Shown here: positions 50,456 through 58,644 of the stretch, piece after piece
Layout of the letters: each line of letters starts with the position of its first letter
Numbering within the stretch: the stretch's first letter is position 1
From: Streptomyces sp. Root431
GTDB lineage: Bacteria > Actinomycetota > Actinomycetes > Streptomycetales > Streptomycetaceae
Length of the DNA: 64,000 nucleotides
Direction: 5' to 3'
Assembly (NCBI RefSeq): GCF_001426585.1
Contig: NZ_LMEI01000006.1
Location: forward strand, 238,956 to 302,955
Position numbers and translations under genes: made by a program
Notes under the pieces: generated by a model
Told to the model about the DNA's origin: nothing
The model's database searches: none
Seen by the model: the letters and a program-made list of their open reading frames with translations, nothing else

Positions 50456-51862
50456 ATGACGGAAATTCTTGTGCAGGACGCGACCGGTGGGGCGATAGCC
50501 GCCGACGCCCGGGTCATCGACCACCCGGCTTGGGCCGAGCTCAAGAATGCCGTGGAGGAGATCCGCGTCTGGCAGAGCGCGGACGGCTCCATCGACTTCG
50601 AGGCCGAGGGCGCACCCGCCCGCGCGCTCGTCGAGCTGACCGTCGACCGGGTCACCGCCGCGGTCGAGCAGCTCTCCCCGCTCGTTCCGCACGACGGCGC
50701 CTACCACCGCGCGCTCGTCTCCGACCTGCGCAAGTGGGCCGAGAGCGGCTTCACGGTCCCGGACTTCCTGGACTCGCTGCTGGCCTTCCAGCCGGCCGCC
50801 GACCGCGCCGACGGGCTCCAGCACCTCGTGCTCTTCCCGATGTACACGCAGAACGGCAACCCGGACCGCAACTTCGAGGCCGTCGTGCTCCGCATGGTCT
50901 GGCCCGAGTGGCTGGCCGAGCTCGAGAGCACGCGCTACGACAACCCGCTCTTCTGCGGCATCACGTTCGAGGACTTCACCGCCGGGTACGACACCCACTC
51001 GGCCGTCCTCTTCCCCGAGACCATCGCGGTCCGCGAGGCCCCCGAGCGCTTCAGCTGGGGCGGCATCTTCTGCGACCGCGAGGCCGCGCGCTTCCGCAAG
51101 GTCACCGAGGCCGCCGTCGACACCCTGGGCATCCAGCTGCCCGCGGACATCGCCGCCATGATCGACGACCAGACCCGCTGCGAGCAGGCCTTCGTGCTCT
51201 GGGACATGGTCCACGACCGCACCCACAGCCACGGCGACCTGCCCTTCGATCCCTTCATGATCAAGCAGCGCCAGCCGTTCTGGATGTACGGCCTGGAGGA
51301 GCTCCGCTGCGACCTCACCGCCTTCAAGGAGGCCGTGAAGCTGGAGGCCGAGGGCAACGCGCACGGGCGTGACGTGCAGTACGCGGTCCTCTTCGACCGG
51401 ATGTTCCGCTTCCCGCTCTCCGGCGACCGCAACCGGAACTACGACGGTCTGGGCGGCCAGCTCCTCTTCGCGTACCTCCACAAGCACGACGTGGTGCGCT
51501 GGACGGACAACACCCTCAAGATCGACTGGCAGCGCGCCCCCGAGGTCACCAACCAGCTCTGCGCCGAGATCGAGACCCTCTACCGCGACGGCATCGACCG
51601 CCCGAAGCTGGTCCACTGGTTCAAGGCGTACGAGCTCGTCTCCACCTACCTCGCCCCGCACCCGGGCTCGACGTGGGCCAAGGGTCCCGACGCCCTGGAC
51701 CTGTCCCTCCCGCCGCGCAAGCTCGTCGACGACGTGCTTCCGGACGAGTTTCCGCTCAGCATGTTCTTTGAGGCCCTCGCCAAGAAGCTGAAGGGCGTGA
51801 TCGCCGACACCAAGGGGATCACCGCCGCCGACGTCCCGCGCACCGAGCGGGCCGCCGCGTGA
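50456..51862 (+). CDS. DUF6421 family protein, first gene of a three-gene operon
   Basis: 468 residues, soluble, no signal, mixed composition without repeats. Conserved-looking blocks include LVLFPMYTQNGNPDRNFEAV, VHDRTHSHGDLPFDPFMIKQ and FDRMFRFPLSGDRNRNYDGL; the HDRTHSHGD cluster could bind metal. GGAGGA is seven bases before ATG 50456, and a GATAAT box lies about 80 bases upstream. Its stop overlaps the next gene as GTGA. No biochemical function known to me; linkage to a short-chain dehydrogenase and a threonine aldolase suggests a small-molecule pathway. Confidence 0.82.
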   Translation: MTEILVQDATGGAIAADARVIDHPAWAELKNAVEEIRVWQSADGSIDFEAEGAPARALVELTVDRVTAAVEQLSPLVPHDGAYHRALVSDLRKWAESGFTVPDFLDSLLAFQPAADRADGLQHLVLFPMYTQNGNPDRNFEAVVLRMVWPEWLAELESTRYDNPLFCGITFEDFTAGYDTHSAVLFPETIAVREAPERFSWGGIFCDREAARFRKVTEAAVDTLGIQLPADIAAMIDDQTRCEQAFVLWDMVHDRTHSHGDLPFDPFMIKQRQPFWMYGLEELRCDLTAFKEAVKLEAEGNAHGRDVQYAVLFDRMFRFPLSGDRNRNYDGLGGQLLFAYLHKHDVVRWTDNTLKIDWQRAPEVTNQLCAEIETLYRDGIDRPKLVHWFKAYELVSTYLAPHPGSTWAKGPDALDLSLPPRKLVDDVLPDEFPLSMFFEALAKKLKGVIADTKGITAADVPRTERAAA

Positions 51863-52668
51863 GCGACTCCACCGACAGCACGCAGAGCACGGAGGAGGCG
51901 TCGCCCATGAACGCCAACGGAAACGGCGGGCCGCTCGACGGCGCCGTCATCGCGGTGGCCGGCGCGGCCGGCCCCGCGGGCCGCGCGACCCTGATGCGCC
52001 TCGCCGAGGCCGGCGCGACCGTCGTCGGCTCCGACGCCGACCCGGCGCGCCTCGCGGAGGCCGTCGACGCCGCCCGCTACGCCCACGGCGGCGCCCGGGT
52101 CATCGGCGACACGGTCGACCTGCTCGACCTGGACGCCACGCGCGACTGGGCCGCGAAGACCGAGAAGGAGTTCGGCCGGATCGACGGCCTGGTCCACCTC
52201 GTCGGCGGCTGGCGCGGCAGCGCCTCCTTCACGGAGACCGACCTCAAGGACTGGGACTTCCTGGAGAAGCTCCTCATCCGCACCGTCCAGCACACCTCGC
52301 TCGCCTTCCACGACGGGCTGCTGCGCGCCGGCGGACGCGGCCGGTACGCGCTGATCAGCCAGGTCGGCGCGCACAAGCCGCTCGCCAACAACGCCGCGTA
52401 CAACGCCGGCAAGGCGGCCGCCGAGGCCTGGACCCTCGCCATGGCCGACTCGTTCCGCAAGCTGGGGGGCGACGACGGCCCGCAGGCCGCGGCTGCGATC
52501 CTGGTGATCAAGGCGTTGGTGCACGACGCGATGCGCGCCGAACGCCCCAACGCGAAGTTCGCGGGCTTCACCGATGTGAAGGACCTGGCCGACGAGATCG
52601 CCGGCCTGTGGAACAGGCCCGCCCAGGAAGTGAATGGACAGCGTCTGTGGCTGACCCCCAAGCCGTGA
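51859..52668 (+). CDS. Short-chain dehydrogenase/reductase (SDR)
   Basis: 269 residues. Rossmann motif VAGAAGPAGRATL near 35 after an N-terminal extension rich in Ser/Thr/Asn, and catalytic S...YNAGK (ALISQVGAHKP, AAYNAGKAAAEAW). NAD(P)-dependent alcohol/ketone oxidoreductase; an SDR lacking a strict TGxxxGxG, so the cofactor preference is unclear. Starts inside the stop of the DUF6421 gene (GTGA) and its own end overlaps the threonine aldolase gene, so the three are co-translated. Confidence 0.9.
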   Translation: MSDSTDSTQSTEEASPMNANGNGGPLDGAVIAVAGAAGPAGRATLMRLAEAGATVVGSDADPARLAEAVDAARYAHGGARVIGDTVDLLDLDATRDWAAKTEKEFGRIDGLVHLVGGWRGSASFTETDLKDWDFLEKLLIRTVQHTSLAFHDGLLRAGGRGRYALISQVGAHKPLANNAAYNAGKAAAEAWTLAMADSFRKLGGDDGPQAAAAILVIKALVHDAMRAERPNAKFAGFTDVKDLADEIAGLWNRPAQEVNGQRLWLTPKP

Positions 52669-53747
52669 CAGGGGCCCTCGGCCCGCGGACCGACGCGCGT
52701 CGTCACCACGACCCGTCGGTCCGGGGCTTCGCCAGCGACAACTACGCCGGCGCCCACCCCGAGGTCCTCGCGGCCCTCGCCCTCGCCAACGAAGGCCACC
52801 AGGTCGCCTACGGCGAGGACCAGTACACCGAGCACCTGCAGCGCATCATGCACAGCCACTTCGGTTCCAGCGCCGAGGCCTTCCCGGTCTTCAACGGCAC
52901 CGGGGCCAACGTGACCGCGCTCCAGGCCCTGACCGACCGCTGGGGCGCCGTGATCTGCGCCGAGTCCGCGCACATCAACGTGGACGAGGGCGGGGCGCCG
53001 GAGCGGATGGGCGGCCTCAAGCTGCTCACCGTGCCGACCCCGGACGGCAAGCTCACCCCCGAGCTCATCGACCGGCAGGCCTGGGGCTGGGAGGACGAGC
53101 ACCGGGCGATGCCGCAGGTCGTGTCGATCACCCAGAACACCGAGCTGGGCACGGTCTACACGGTCGAGGAGATCCGCGCGATCGTCGAGCACGCCCACTC
53201 CAAGGGCATGAAGGTCCACCTCGACGGGGCCCGCATAGCCAACGCCGCCGCCTCGCTGGACGTGCCGATGCGCGCGTTCACCAACGCGGTGGGCGTGGAC
53301 GTGATCTCGTACGGCGGCACGAAGAACGGCATGCTCTTCGGCGAGGCCGTCGTCGTCCTCAACCCGGACGCCGTCAGCCACATGAAGCACCTGCGCAAGC
53401 TGTCCATGCAGCTCGCGTCGAAGATGCGCTTCGTGTCGGTCCAGCTGGAGGCGCTCCTCGCCAAGGACCTGTGGCTGCGCAACGCCCGCCACGGCAACGC
53501 GATGGCCCAGCGCCTCGCGGCGGGTGTGCGGGCGGTCGACGGGGTGGAGATCCTCTACCCGGTGCAGGCCAACGCGGTCTTCGCGCGGCTCCCGCACGAG
53601 GTCAGCAGGCGGCTGCAGGAACGCTTCCGCTTTTACTTCTGGGACGAGGCAGCCGGCGACGTGCGCTGGATGTGCGCCTTCGACACCACGGAGGACGACG
53701 TGGACGCGTTCCTCCAGGCGCTGAAGGAAGAGATGGCGCGCCAGTAG
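52647..53747 (+). CDS. Low-specificity L-threonine aldolase-like PLP enzyme
   Basis: 366 residues, fold-I beta-eliminating lyase/threonine aldolase family: FASDNYAGAHPEVLAALA at the N-terminus, GEDQYTEHLQRIM, FNGTGANVTALQAL, and the PLP region VHLDGARIANAAASL with lysine in SYGGTKNGMLFGEAVV. Would cleave L-threonine or another beta-hydroxy amino acid to glycine and an aldehyde. Start uncertain: GTG 52647 (overlap 22 bases) or GTG 52608. A strong hairpin follows the gene. Confidence 0.9.
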   Translation: MADPQAVTGALGPRTDARRHHDPSVRGFASDNYAGAHPEVLAALALANEGHQVAYGEDQYTEHLQRIMHSHFGSSAEAFPVFNGTGANVTALQALTDRWGAVICAESAHINVDEGGAPERMGGLKLLTVPTPDGKLTPELIDRQAWGWEDEHRAMPQVVSITQNTELGTVYTVEEIRAIVEHAHSKGMKVHLDGARIANAAASLDVPMRAFTNAVGVDVISYGGTKNGMLFGEAVVVLNPDAVSHMKHLRKLSMQLASKMRFVSVQLEALLAKDLWLRNARHGNAMAQRLAAGVRAVDGVEILYPVQANAVFARLPHEVSRRLQERFRFYFWDEAAGDVRWMCAFDTTEDDVDAFLQALKEEMARQ

Positions 53748-53775
53748 CCGTCACTCGCGAGCGCTGCATGAATAT

Positions 53776-53813
53776 ACGGCTGGACGGAAAGTCATTGACT
53801 TCCGTCCGGCCGT
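53776..53813 (+). terminator. Strong hairpin after threonine aldolase
   Basis: ACGGC and GCCGT at the base, then GGACGGAA with TTCCGTCC, and an inner GTCA/TGAC; followed by TTTCCTT. It overlaps the -35 box of the next gene. Confidence 0.8.
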
Positions 53814-53824
53814 TTCCTTACGCT
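53795..53824 (+). promoter_or_regulatory. Leaderless promoter of the transglutaminase-like gene
   Basis: -35 TTGACT (53795-53800), 18-base spacer, -10 TACGCT (53819-53824), then eight bases to the ATG at 53833. No ribosome site. Confidence 0.7.
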
Positions 53825-53832
53825 CTCACCGC

Positions 53833-54432
53833 ATGAAACTCGTGCAGCAGCACCCCGAGATCTCGGCCTACCTGGCGGTCGGCGAGGCCGTCGACCATGA
53901 CCACCCCCTGGTCGGGGAAGTAGCGGACCGCCTCACCGCCGATCACCCCGACGCATACTCATACGCCGAGGCGTCCTACGCGTACGTACGCGACACCATC
54001 CCGCACTCCCAGGACTCCGGCGACCTCCGCGTCACCTGGCGCGCCTCCGACGTCCTGGAACAGCGCACCGGCGTCTGCTACGCCAAGTCCCTGGCGTACG
54101 CCGCGCTCCTGCGCGCCCGCGGCATCCCTGCCGCCCTCTGCTACCAGCGGCTCGCGGACGACGACGGCTCGAACCCGGTGATCCACGGGCTCGTGGCCCT
54201 GCTGCTGCCCGGGGAGCGGGCATGGGCCCGGCAGGACGTGCGGGGCAACAAGCCGGGCGTCGACGCCCGCTTCTCCCTGACGGAGGAGCGCCTCGCCTGG
54301 ACCGTGCGGCCGGAGCTCGGCGAGGTGGACTACCCCCTGCTGTACGCCGAACCGCACCCGGCCGTCCTGGGCGCGCTGAAGGCCGCCCCGGACCGGCCGC
54401 ACCTCTGGCGGACGCTCCCTACGGAGCTGTGA
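53833..54432 (+). CDS. Transglutaminase-like cysteine protein
   Basis: 199 residues, cytoplasmic. The transglutaminase-like core has the nucleophile in RTGVCYAKSLAYAALLRARG, a later His in NPVIHGLVALLLPG and an acidic residue in KPGVDARFSL. Family members are proteases, amidases or transglutaminases; the substrate is unknown. Probably leaderless (promoter entry). Convergent with the acyltransferase gene. Confidence 0.85.
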   Translation: MKLVQQHPEISAYLAVGEAVDHDHPLVGEVADRLTADHPDAYSYAEASYAYVRDTIPHSQDSGDLRVTWRASDVLEQRTGVCYAKSLAYAALLRARGIPAALCYQRLADDDGSNPVIHGLVALLLPGERAWARQDVRGNKPGVDARFSLTEERLAWTVRPELGEVDYPLLYAEPHPAVLGALKAAPDRPHLWRTLPTEL

Positions 54433-54496
54433 GGCCGCGTACGGCCGTGATCGGCCGGGCGGCTCCGGTGGGCCGGGACGGCCTCTGTCGGCTTGC

Positions 54497-55219
54497 TCAG
54501 CCGGCTTCCTTGACCTGGGCCGGCGTCGGAGCCGTACCGCCGAGGTGCGCGGGCACCCACCACGTGTCGTTCGCGTCCTTCGGACGGACCGGGTAGGCGC
54601 GCTGCGCGGCCTCGAGGAGCTCCTGCACGCGCTCGCGCAGCCGCCGCGTGATCGCGCCCGCGTACTGGTCGGCGGGGGCCTCGACGGGCTCGCCGACGCG
54701 GATCGTCACCGGGATGTGGCTCCGCTTGAAGTTCCGCGGACGCCCCTTCGTCCACACGCGCTGGGTGCCCCAGAGCGCCATCGGGATCAGCGGGACGCCC
54801 GCCTCCTGCGCCAGCCGCGCCGCACCCGTCTTGAAGCTCTTGAGGGTGAAGGACTGGGAGATGGTCGCCTCGGGGAAGACGCCGATGATCTCGCCGGCCC
54901 GCAGCGACTCCAGTGCGTGCTTGTAGGCGTGCTCACCCTGCGAGCGGTCGACGGGGATGTGCTTCATGCCGCGCATGAGCGGTCCCGAGACCTTGTGCTT
55001 GAAGACCGAGTCCTTCGCCATGAAGCGCACCAGGCGCTTCTGGGGGAGGGCCGCGAGACCGGTGAAGATGAAGTCCAGATAGCTGATGTGATTGCTCACG
55101 AGCACCGCCCCGCCCGTGCGGGGGATGTTCTCGGAACCCTGCGTGTCGATCTTCAGGTCGAGCGCCTTGAACAGCGTGAGCGCGGCACCGACGACCGGTC
55201 GATAGACGAGTTCTGCCAT
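54497..55219 (-). CDS. 1-acyl-glycerol-3-phosphate acyltransferase (PlsC-like)
   Basis: 240 residues. Acyltransferase motifs NHISYLDF (NHX4D), GMKHIPVDRSQGEHAYKHAL, the FPEA-type motif GVFPEATISQSF (usual FPEGTRS altered) and VPLIPMALWGTQRV. Membrane-associated, phospholipid synthesis. Basic C-terminal tail. GAAGAGG about ten bases before the ATG. Confidence 0.92.
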   Translation of the reverse strand: MAELVYRPVVGAALTLFKALDLKIDTQGSENIPRTGGAVLVSNHISYLDFIFTGLAALPQKRLVRFMAKDSVFKHKVSGPLMRGMKHIPVDRSQGEHAYKHALESLRAGEIIGVFPEATISQSFTLKSFKTGAARLAQEAGVPLIPMALWGTQRVWTKGRPRNFKRSHIPVTIRVGEPVEAPADQYAGAITRRLRERVQELLEAAQRAYPVRPKDANDTWWVPAHLGGTAPTPAQVKEAG

Positions 55220-55448
55220 CGGAGAGGAACCTCTTCTTCGTGTGCCCGGAGCGGGTTCTCCCGGCGAAGTTACGCGGCCGTAGGTTTTCGGCTTTGGGCA
55301 GATGGTGCCCCATGTGGGGCCCCGTGACCAGTCCAGGCGGCTTCGTACAGGGAGATTCTCGTCACCCCCGGTGGCCGTGGCGGGAATCGAACGGTCCCGT
55401 GCGACGCTGCTGGAGGGGGAGAAGTGACGTAAGGGAAAGGGGAGACGC

Positions 55449-55760
55449 GTGATCGAGGTCCTGGGGCCGGAGACGCTCGGCGCCGAGCTGGGGGAGCGGG
55501 CCACCCTCGTGCAGTTCTCGACCGCCTTCTGCCAGCCCTGCCGCGCCACCCGCCGCACCCTCGCCGAGGTGGCCGCCATGGTGCCGGGCGTCGGACACGT
55601 GGAGATCGACGCCGAGGAGCGCCTCGACCTCGTACGGGAGCTGGGCATCGTGCGGACGCCCACCGTCCTCGTCCTCGACCGCGCGGGCCGGGTCGTCCGC
55701 CGGGCGGCCGGACAGCCCCGCAGGGCGGACGTCATCGCGGCGCTGGGGCGGGCGGTCTGA
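55449..55760 (+). CDS. Thioredoxin-like protein
   Basis: 103 residues, thioredoxin fold with active site FCQPCR (CxxC) in VQFSTAFCQPCRATRRTL and cis-Pro in GIVRTPTVLVLDRAGRVV. Disulfide reductase or oxidase in the cytoplasm. Atypical CQPC rather than CGPC. GTG start five bases after GGGGAG. The next genes are a leader peptide and a flavin reductase; together they suggest sulfur/redox metabolism. Confidence 0.92.
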   Translation: MIEVLGPETLGAELGERATLVQFSTAFCQPCRATRRTLAEVAAMVPGVGHVEIDAEERLDLVRELGIVRTPTVLVLDRAGRVVRRAAGQPRRADVIAALGRAV

Positions 55761-55794
55761 CGCGGTGACACTTCTCCCACATCCCGGTACGCAC

Positions 55795-55824
55795 TTGACT
55801 GCACCCCGCAACGATCGTCACCCT
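55795..55824 (+). promoter_or_regulatory. Promoter of the leader peptide / flavin reductase unit
   Basis: -35 TTGACT (55795-55800), 18-base spacer, -10-like CACCCT (55819-55824), six bases before the GTG of the leader peptide, so the mRNA may start at that codon. Confidence 0.5.
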
Positions 55825-55830
55825 GACGGA

Positions 55831-55911
55831 GTGCCCCCAGAACTCCTTCTCTACGGCCGGGTCCACGTCGACCTGGCCCGCAACGCGAGCGCGCGCTGTC
55901 CGGGTGTCTGA
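55831..55911 (+). CDS. 26-codon leader peptide (HVDLxR...SxxC type) upstream of flavin reductase
   Basis: GTG start, 26 residues, reading MPPELLLYGRVHVDLARNAS then ARCPGV and TGA. The RVHVDLAR...ASxxC pattern matches the short cysteine-ending putative leader peptides found before sulfur-assimilation and related genes in actinobacteria. In mycobacteria similar cysteine-coding leaders act as cysteine-responsive attenuators. It ends 46 bases before the flavin reductase ATG, and its own start has no good ribosome site but fits leaderless initiation. Codon usage and the conserved pattern are the only evidence. Confidence 0.7.
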   Translation: MPPELLLYGRVHVDLARNASARCPGV

Positions 55912-55957
55912 CCACCCCAGGACTCCCCTCATGACGCCCTCGCAGAAGGACAATTCC

Positions 55958-56488
55958 ATGACGGTTACGCCGGAACTCCAGCTCAGCACCGCACCCACGA
56001 TCGGCGCACCCCGGCAGGCCTCTCCCGACCTGCTCCGCTCCGTCTTCCGCCGGCACGCCGCCGGTGTCGCGGTGATCACCGCGCACGGCGAGCGCCCGGT
56101 CGGCTTCACCGCGACCTCGCTCAACTCCGTCGCCGCCGAACCCCCGCTGATCTCCTTCGGCGTGGGCACCTCCTCCTCCAGCTGGCCCGTGGTGGCCGAG
56201 GCCGAGCACATCGGCGTGCACATACTCGGCGAGCACCAGCAGGAGCTGGCCGCCACCTTCGCGCGCAGCGGCGCCGACCGCTTCGGCGGGGAGACCCGCT
56301 GGAGCGTGGGCCCGGAGGGCGTGCCCGTCCTGGACGGCGTACTGGCCTGGCTGGTCTGCCGCGTGGTGGCCCGGGTGCCCGCAGGCGACCATCGGATCGT
56401 GATCGCGCAGGCGGTCGCCGGGGACCCGGACGGGGCGGGCCGGCCGCTCCTCTACCACCACGGGCGCTTCAACGCGCTGCGCGACTGA
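55958..56488 (+). CDS. Flavin reductase family (FMN-binding split-barrel) protein
   Basis: 176 residues: split barrel with FRRHAAGVAVITAHGERPVGF, TATSLNSVAAEPPLISFGVG, SSSSWPVVAEAEHIGVHIL and the C-terminal GRPLLYHHGRFNAL. Reduces or binds FMN, often supplying reduced flavin to a two-component monooxygenase (for example in alkanesulfonate use). AAGGA is seven bases before ATG 55958. The preceding leader peptide suggests control by cysteine or sulfur supply (inference). No partner monooxygenase is adjacent. Confidence 0.9.
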   Translation: MTVTPELQLSTAPTIGAPRQASPDLLRSVFRRHAAGVAVITAHGERPVGFTATSLNSVAAEPPLISFGVGTSSSSWPVVAEAEHIGVHILGEHQQELAATFARSGADRFGGETRWSVGPEGVPVLDGVLAWLVCRVVARVPAGDHRIVIAQAVAGDPDGAGRPLLYHHGRFNALRD

Positions 56489-56546
56489 GAGTTCCCGCCC
56501 GCGCCCCTCTCCGCGCGTTGTCAAGGTCACATGGCTGAGCGCTTGC

Positions 56547-56579
56547 TTACTGGTAACGGACTGGGTGTACTGGCGAGTA
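56547..56579. promoter_or_regulatory. TTAC/GTAA-type dyads upstream of etfBA
   Basis: TTACTGGTAA (56547-56556) and TACTGGCGAGTA (56568-56579), two AT-rich short dyads with TTAC/GTAA and TACT/AGTA arms, 21-23 bases apart. The form resembles TetR-type operators of fatty-acid genes. Confidence 0.4.
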
Positions 56580-56585
56580 ATATTT

Positions 56586-56612
56586 CGGTCGGGGCGTCCG
56601 GCGCCCCGACCG
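56586..56612 (+). terminator. 11-bp hairpin after flavin reductase
   Basis: Perfect arms CGGTCGGGGCG and CGCCCCGACCG with a five-base loop, between the flavin reductase and etfB genes. Terminates the former or shapes the etf leader. Confidence 0.6.
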
Positions 56613-56687
56613 GAAACCCGCCCTTCAGGCGCCTATGCTGCGAGCAACAAGGCAGCCAAGTTATGACGATGCAGTAGGAGAGCCGGC

Positions 56688-57473
56688 GTGAGCTTGAGGA
56701 TCGTTGTCTGTGTGAAGTACGTGCCCGACGCGACCGGAGACCGTAAGTTCGCTGACGACCTGACGGTCGACCGCGACAACGTCGACGGCCTGCTGTCGGA
56801 GCTCGACGAGTACGCGGTCGAGCAGGCCCTGCAGATCGCCGAAGAGGCGGACGACGCGGAGGTCACCGTGCTGACGGTCGGCCCCGAGGACGCCAAGGAC
56901 GCGCTGCGCAAGGCGCTGTCCATGGGCGCCGACAAGGCCGTCCACGTCGAGGACGACGACCTGCACGGCAGCGACGTCATGGCCACCTCCCTCGTGCTCG
57001 CCAAGGCGATCGAGAAGACCGGCTACGACGTCGTCATCGCCGGTATGGCCTCCACCGACGGCACCATGGGTGTCCTGCCGGCGATCCTCGCCGAGCGCCT
57101 GGGCGTCCCGCAGGTCACGCTGCTCTCCGAGGTCAAGATCGAGGACGGCAAGGTCACCGGCCGCCGCGACGGCGACAGCGCTTCCGAGCAGCTGGAGGCC
57201 TCGCTCCCGGCCGTCGTGTCCGTGACGGACCAGTCGGGCGAGGCGCGCTACCCGTCCTTCAAGGGCATCATGGCCGCCAAGAAGAAGCCGGTGGAGTCCC
57301 TGGACCTCGACGACCTCGACATCGAGGCCGAGGAGGTCGGCCTGGAGGGTTCCTGGACCCTGGTCGACTCGGCCGCCGAGCGTCCGGCGCGCACCGCGGG
57401 CACGATCGTGAAGGACGAGGGCGAGGGCGGCAAGCAGCTCGCCGAGTACCTCGCGAGCCAGAAGTTCATCTAA
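56688..57473 (+). CDS. etfB: Electron transfer flavoprotein subunit beta
   Basis: 261 residues, AMP-binding small subunit of ETF, which carries electrons from acyl-CoA and related dehydrogenases to the respiratory chain. Motifs: VVCVKYVPD at the start, SELDEYAVEQALQIAEEA, VTVLTVGPEDAKDALRKALSMGAD split, the signature VIAGMASTDGTMGVLPAILAERLG split, and RYPSFKGIMAAKKKPVE. GTG start after AGGAG; a TATGCT -10 box lies at 56634-56639. Followed after 55 bases by etfA. Confidence 0.97.
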   Translation: MSLRIVVCVKYVPDATGDRKFADDLTVDRDNVDGLLSELDEYAVEQALQIAEEADDAEVTVLTVGPEDAKDALRKALSMGADKAVHVEDDDLHGSDVMATSLVLAKAIEKTGYDVVIAGMASTDGTMGVLPAILAERLGVPQVTLLSEVKIEDGKVTGRRDGDSASEQLEASLPAVVSVTDQSGEARYPSFKGIMAAKKKPVESLDLDDLDIEAEEVGLEGSWTLVDSAAERPARTAGTIVKDEGEGGKQLAEYLASQKFI

Positions 57474-57528
57474 GGCTCGCGCGAGCCGACCGTCCCGCCC
57501 CTTTTCGTTCGCAGGAGACTGAAGTCCC

Positions 57529-58491
<963 letters not shown>

Positions 58492-58509
58492 CCTGCGGTT
58501 CTGTACGGT

Positions 58510-58549
58510 CCGGGGGCCGCGTGGCGATTCGTCGCCGCGCGGCCCCCGG
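58510..58549 (+). terminator. Strong terminator after etfA with TTCG loop
   Basis: Stem of 12 bp (CCGGGGGCCGCG with its complement), one T-G pair, then GGCGA/TCGCC closed by a TTCG tetraloop; CCGTTTC follows. Confidence 0.9.
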
Positions 58550-58644
58550 CCGTTTCGGACACCCATTGACGTGGGTCCCGACCGACTATTAACTTCGCTA
58601 TACGGATTGTTGATTCCGTGCAGCGGAAAACAGGAGGGTGTGGG

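Noticed and set aside
55370..55420. tRNA-like 3' half: GGCGGGAATCGAACGG resembles a reverse-strand T-arm
   Set aside because: The bases flanking the TTCGATT loop do not form a five-base T-stem, and no anticodon arm or acceptor stem is found.
56586..56612. Attachment site or mobile-element end
   Set aside because: No integrase, transposase or target duplication nearby; a plain terminator hairpin explains it.
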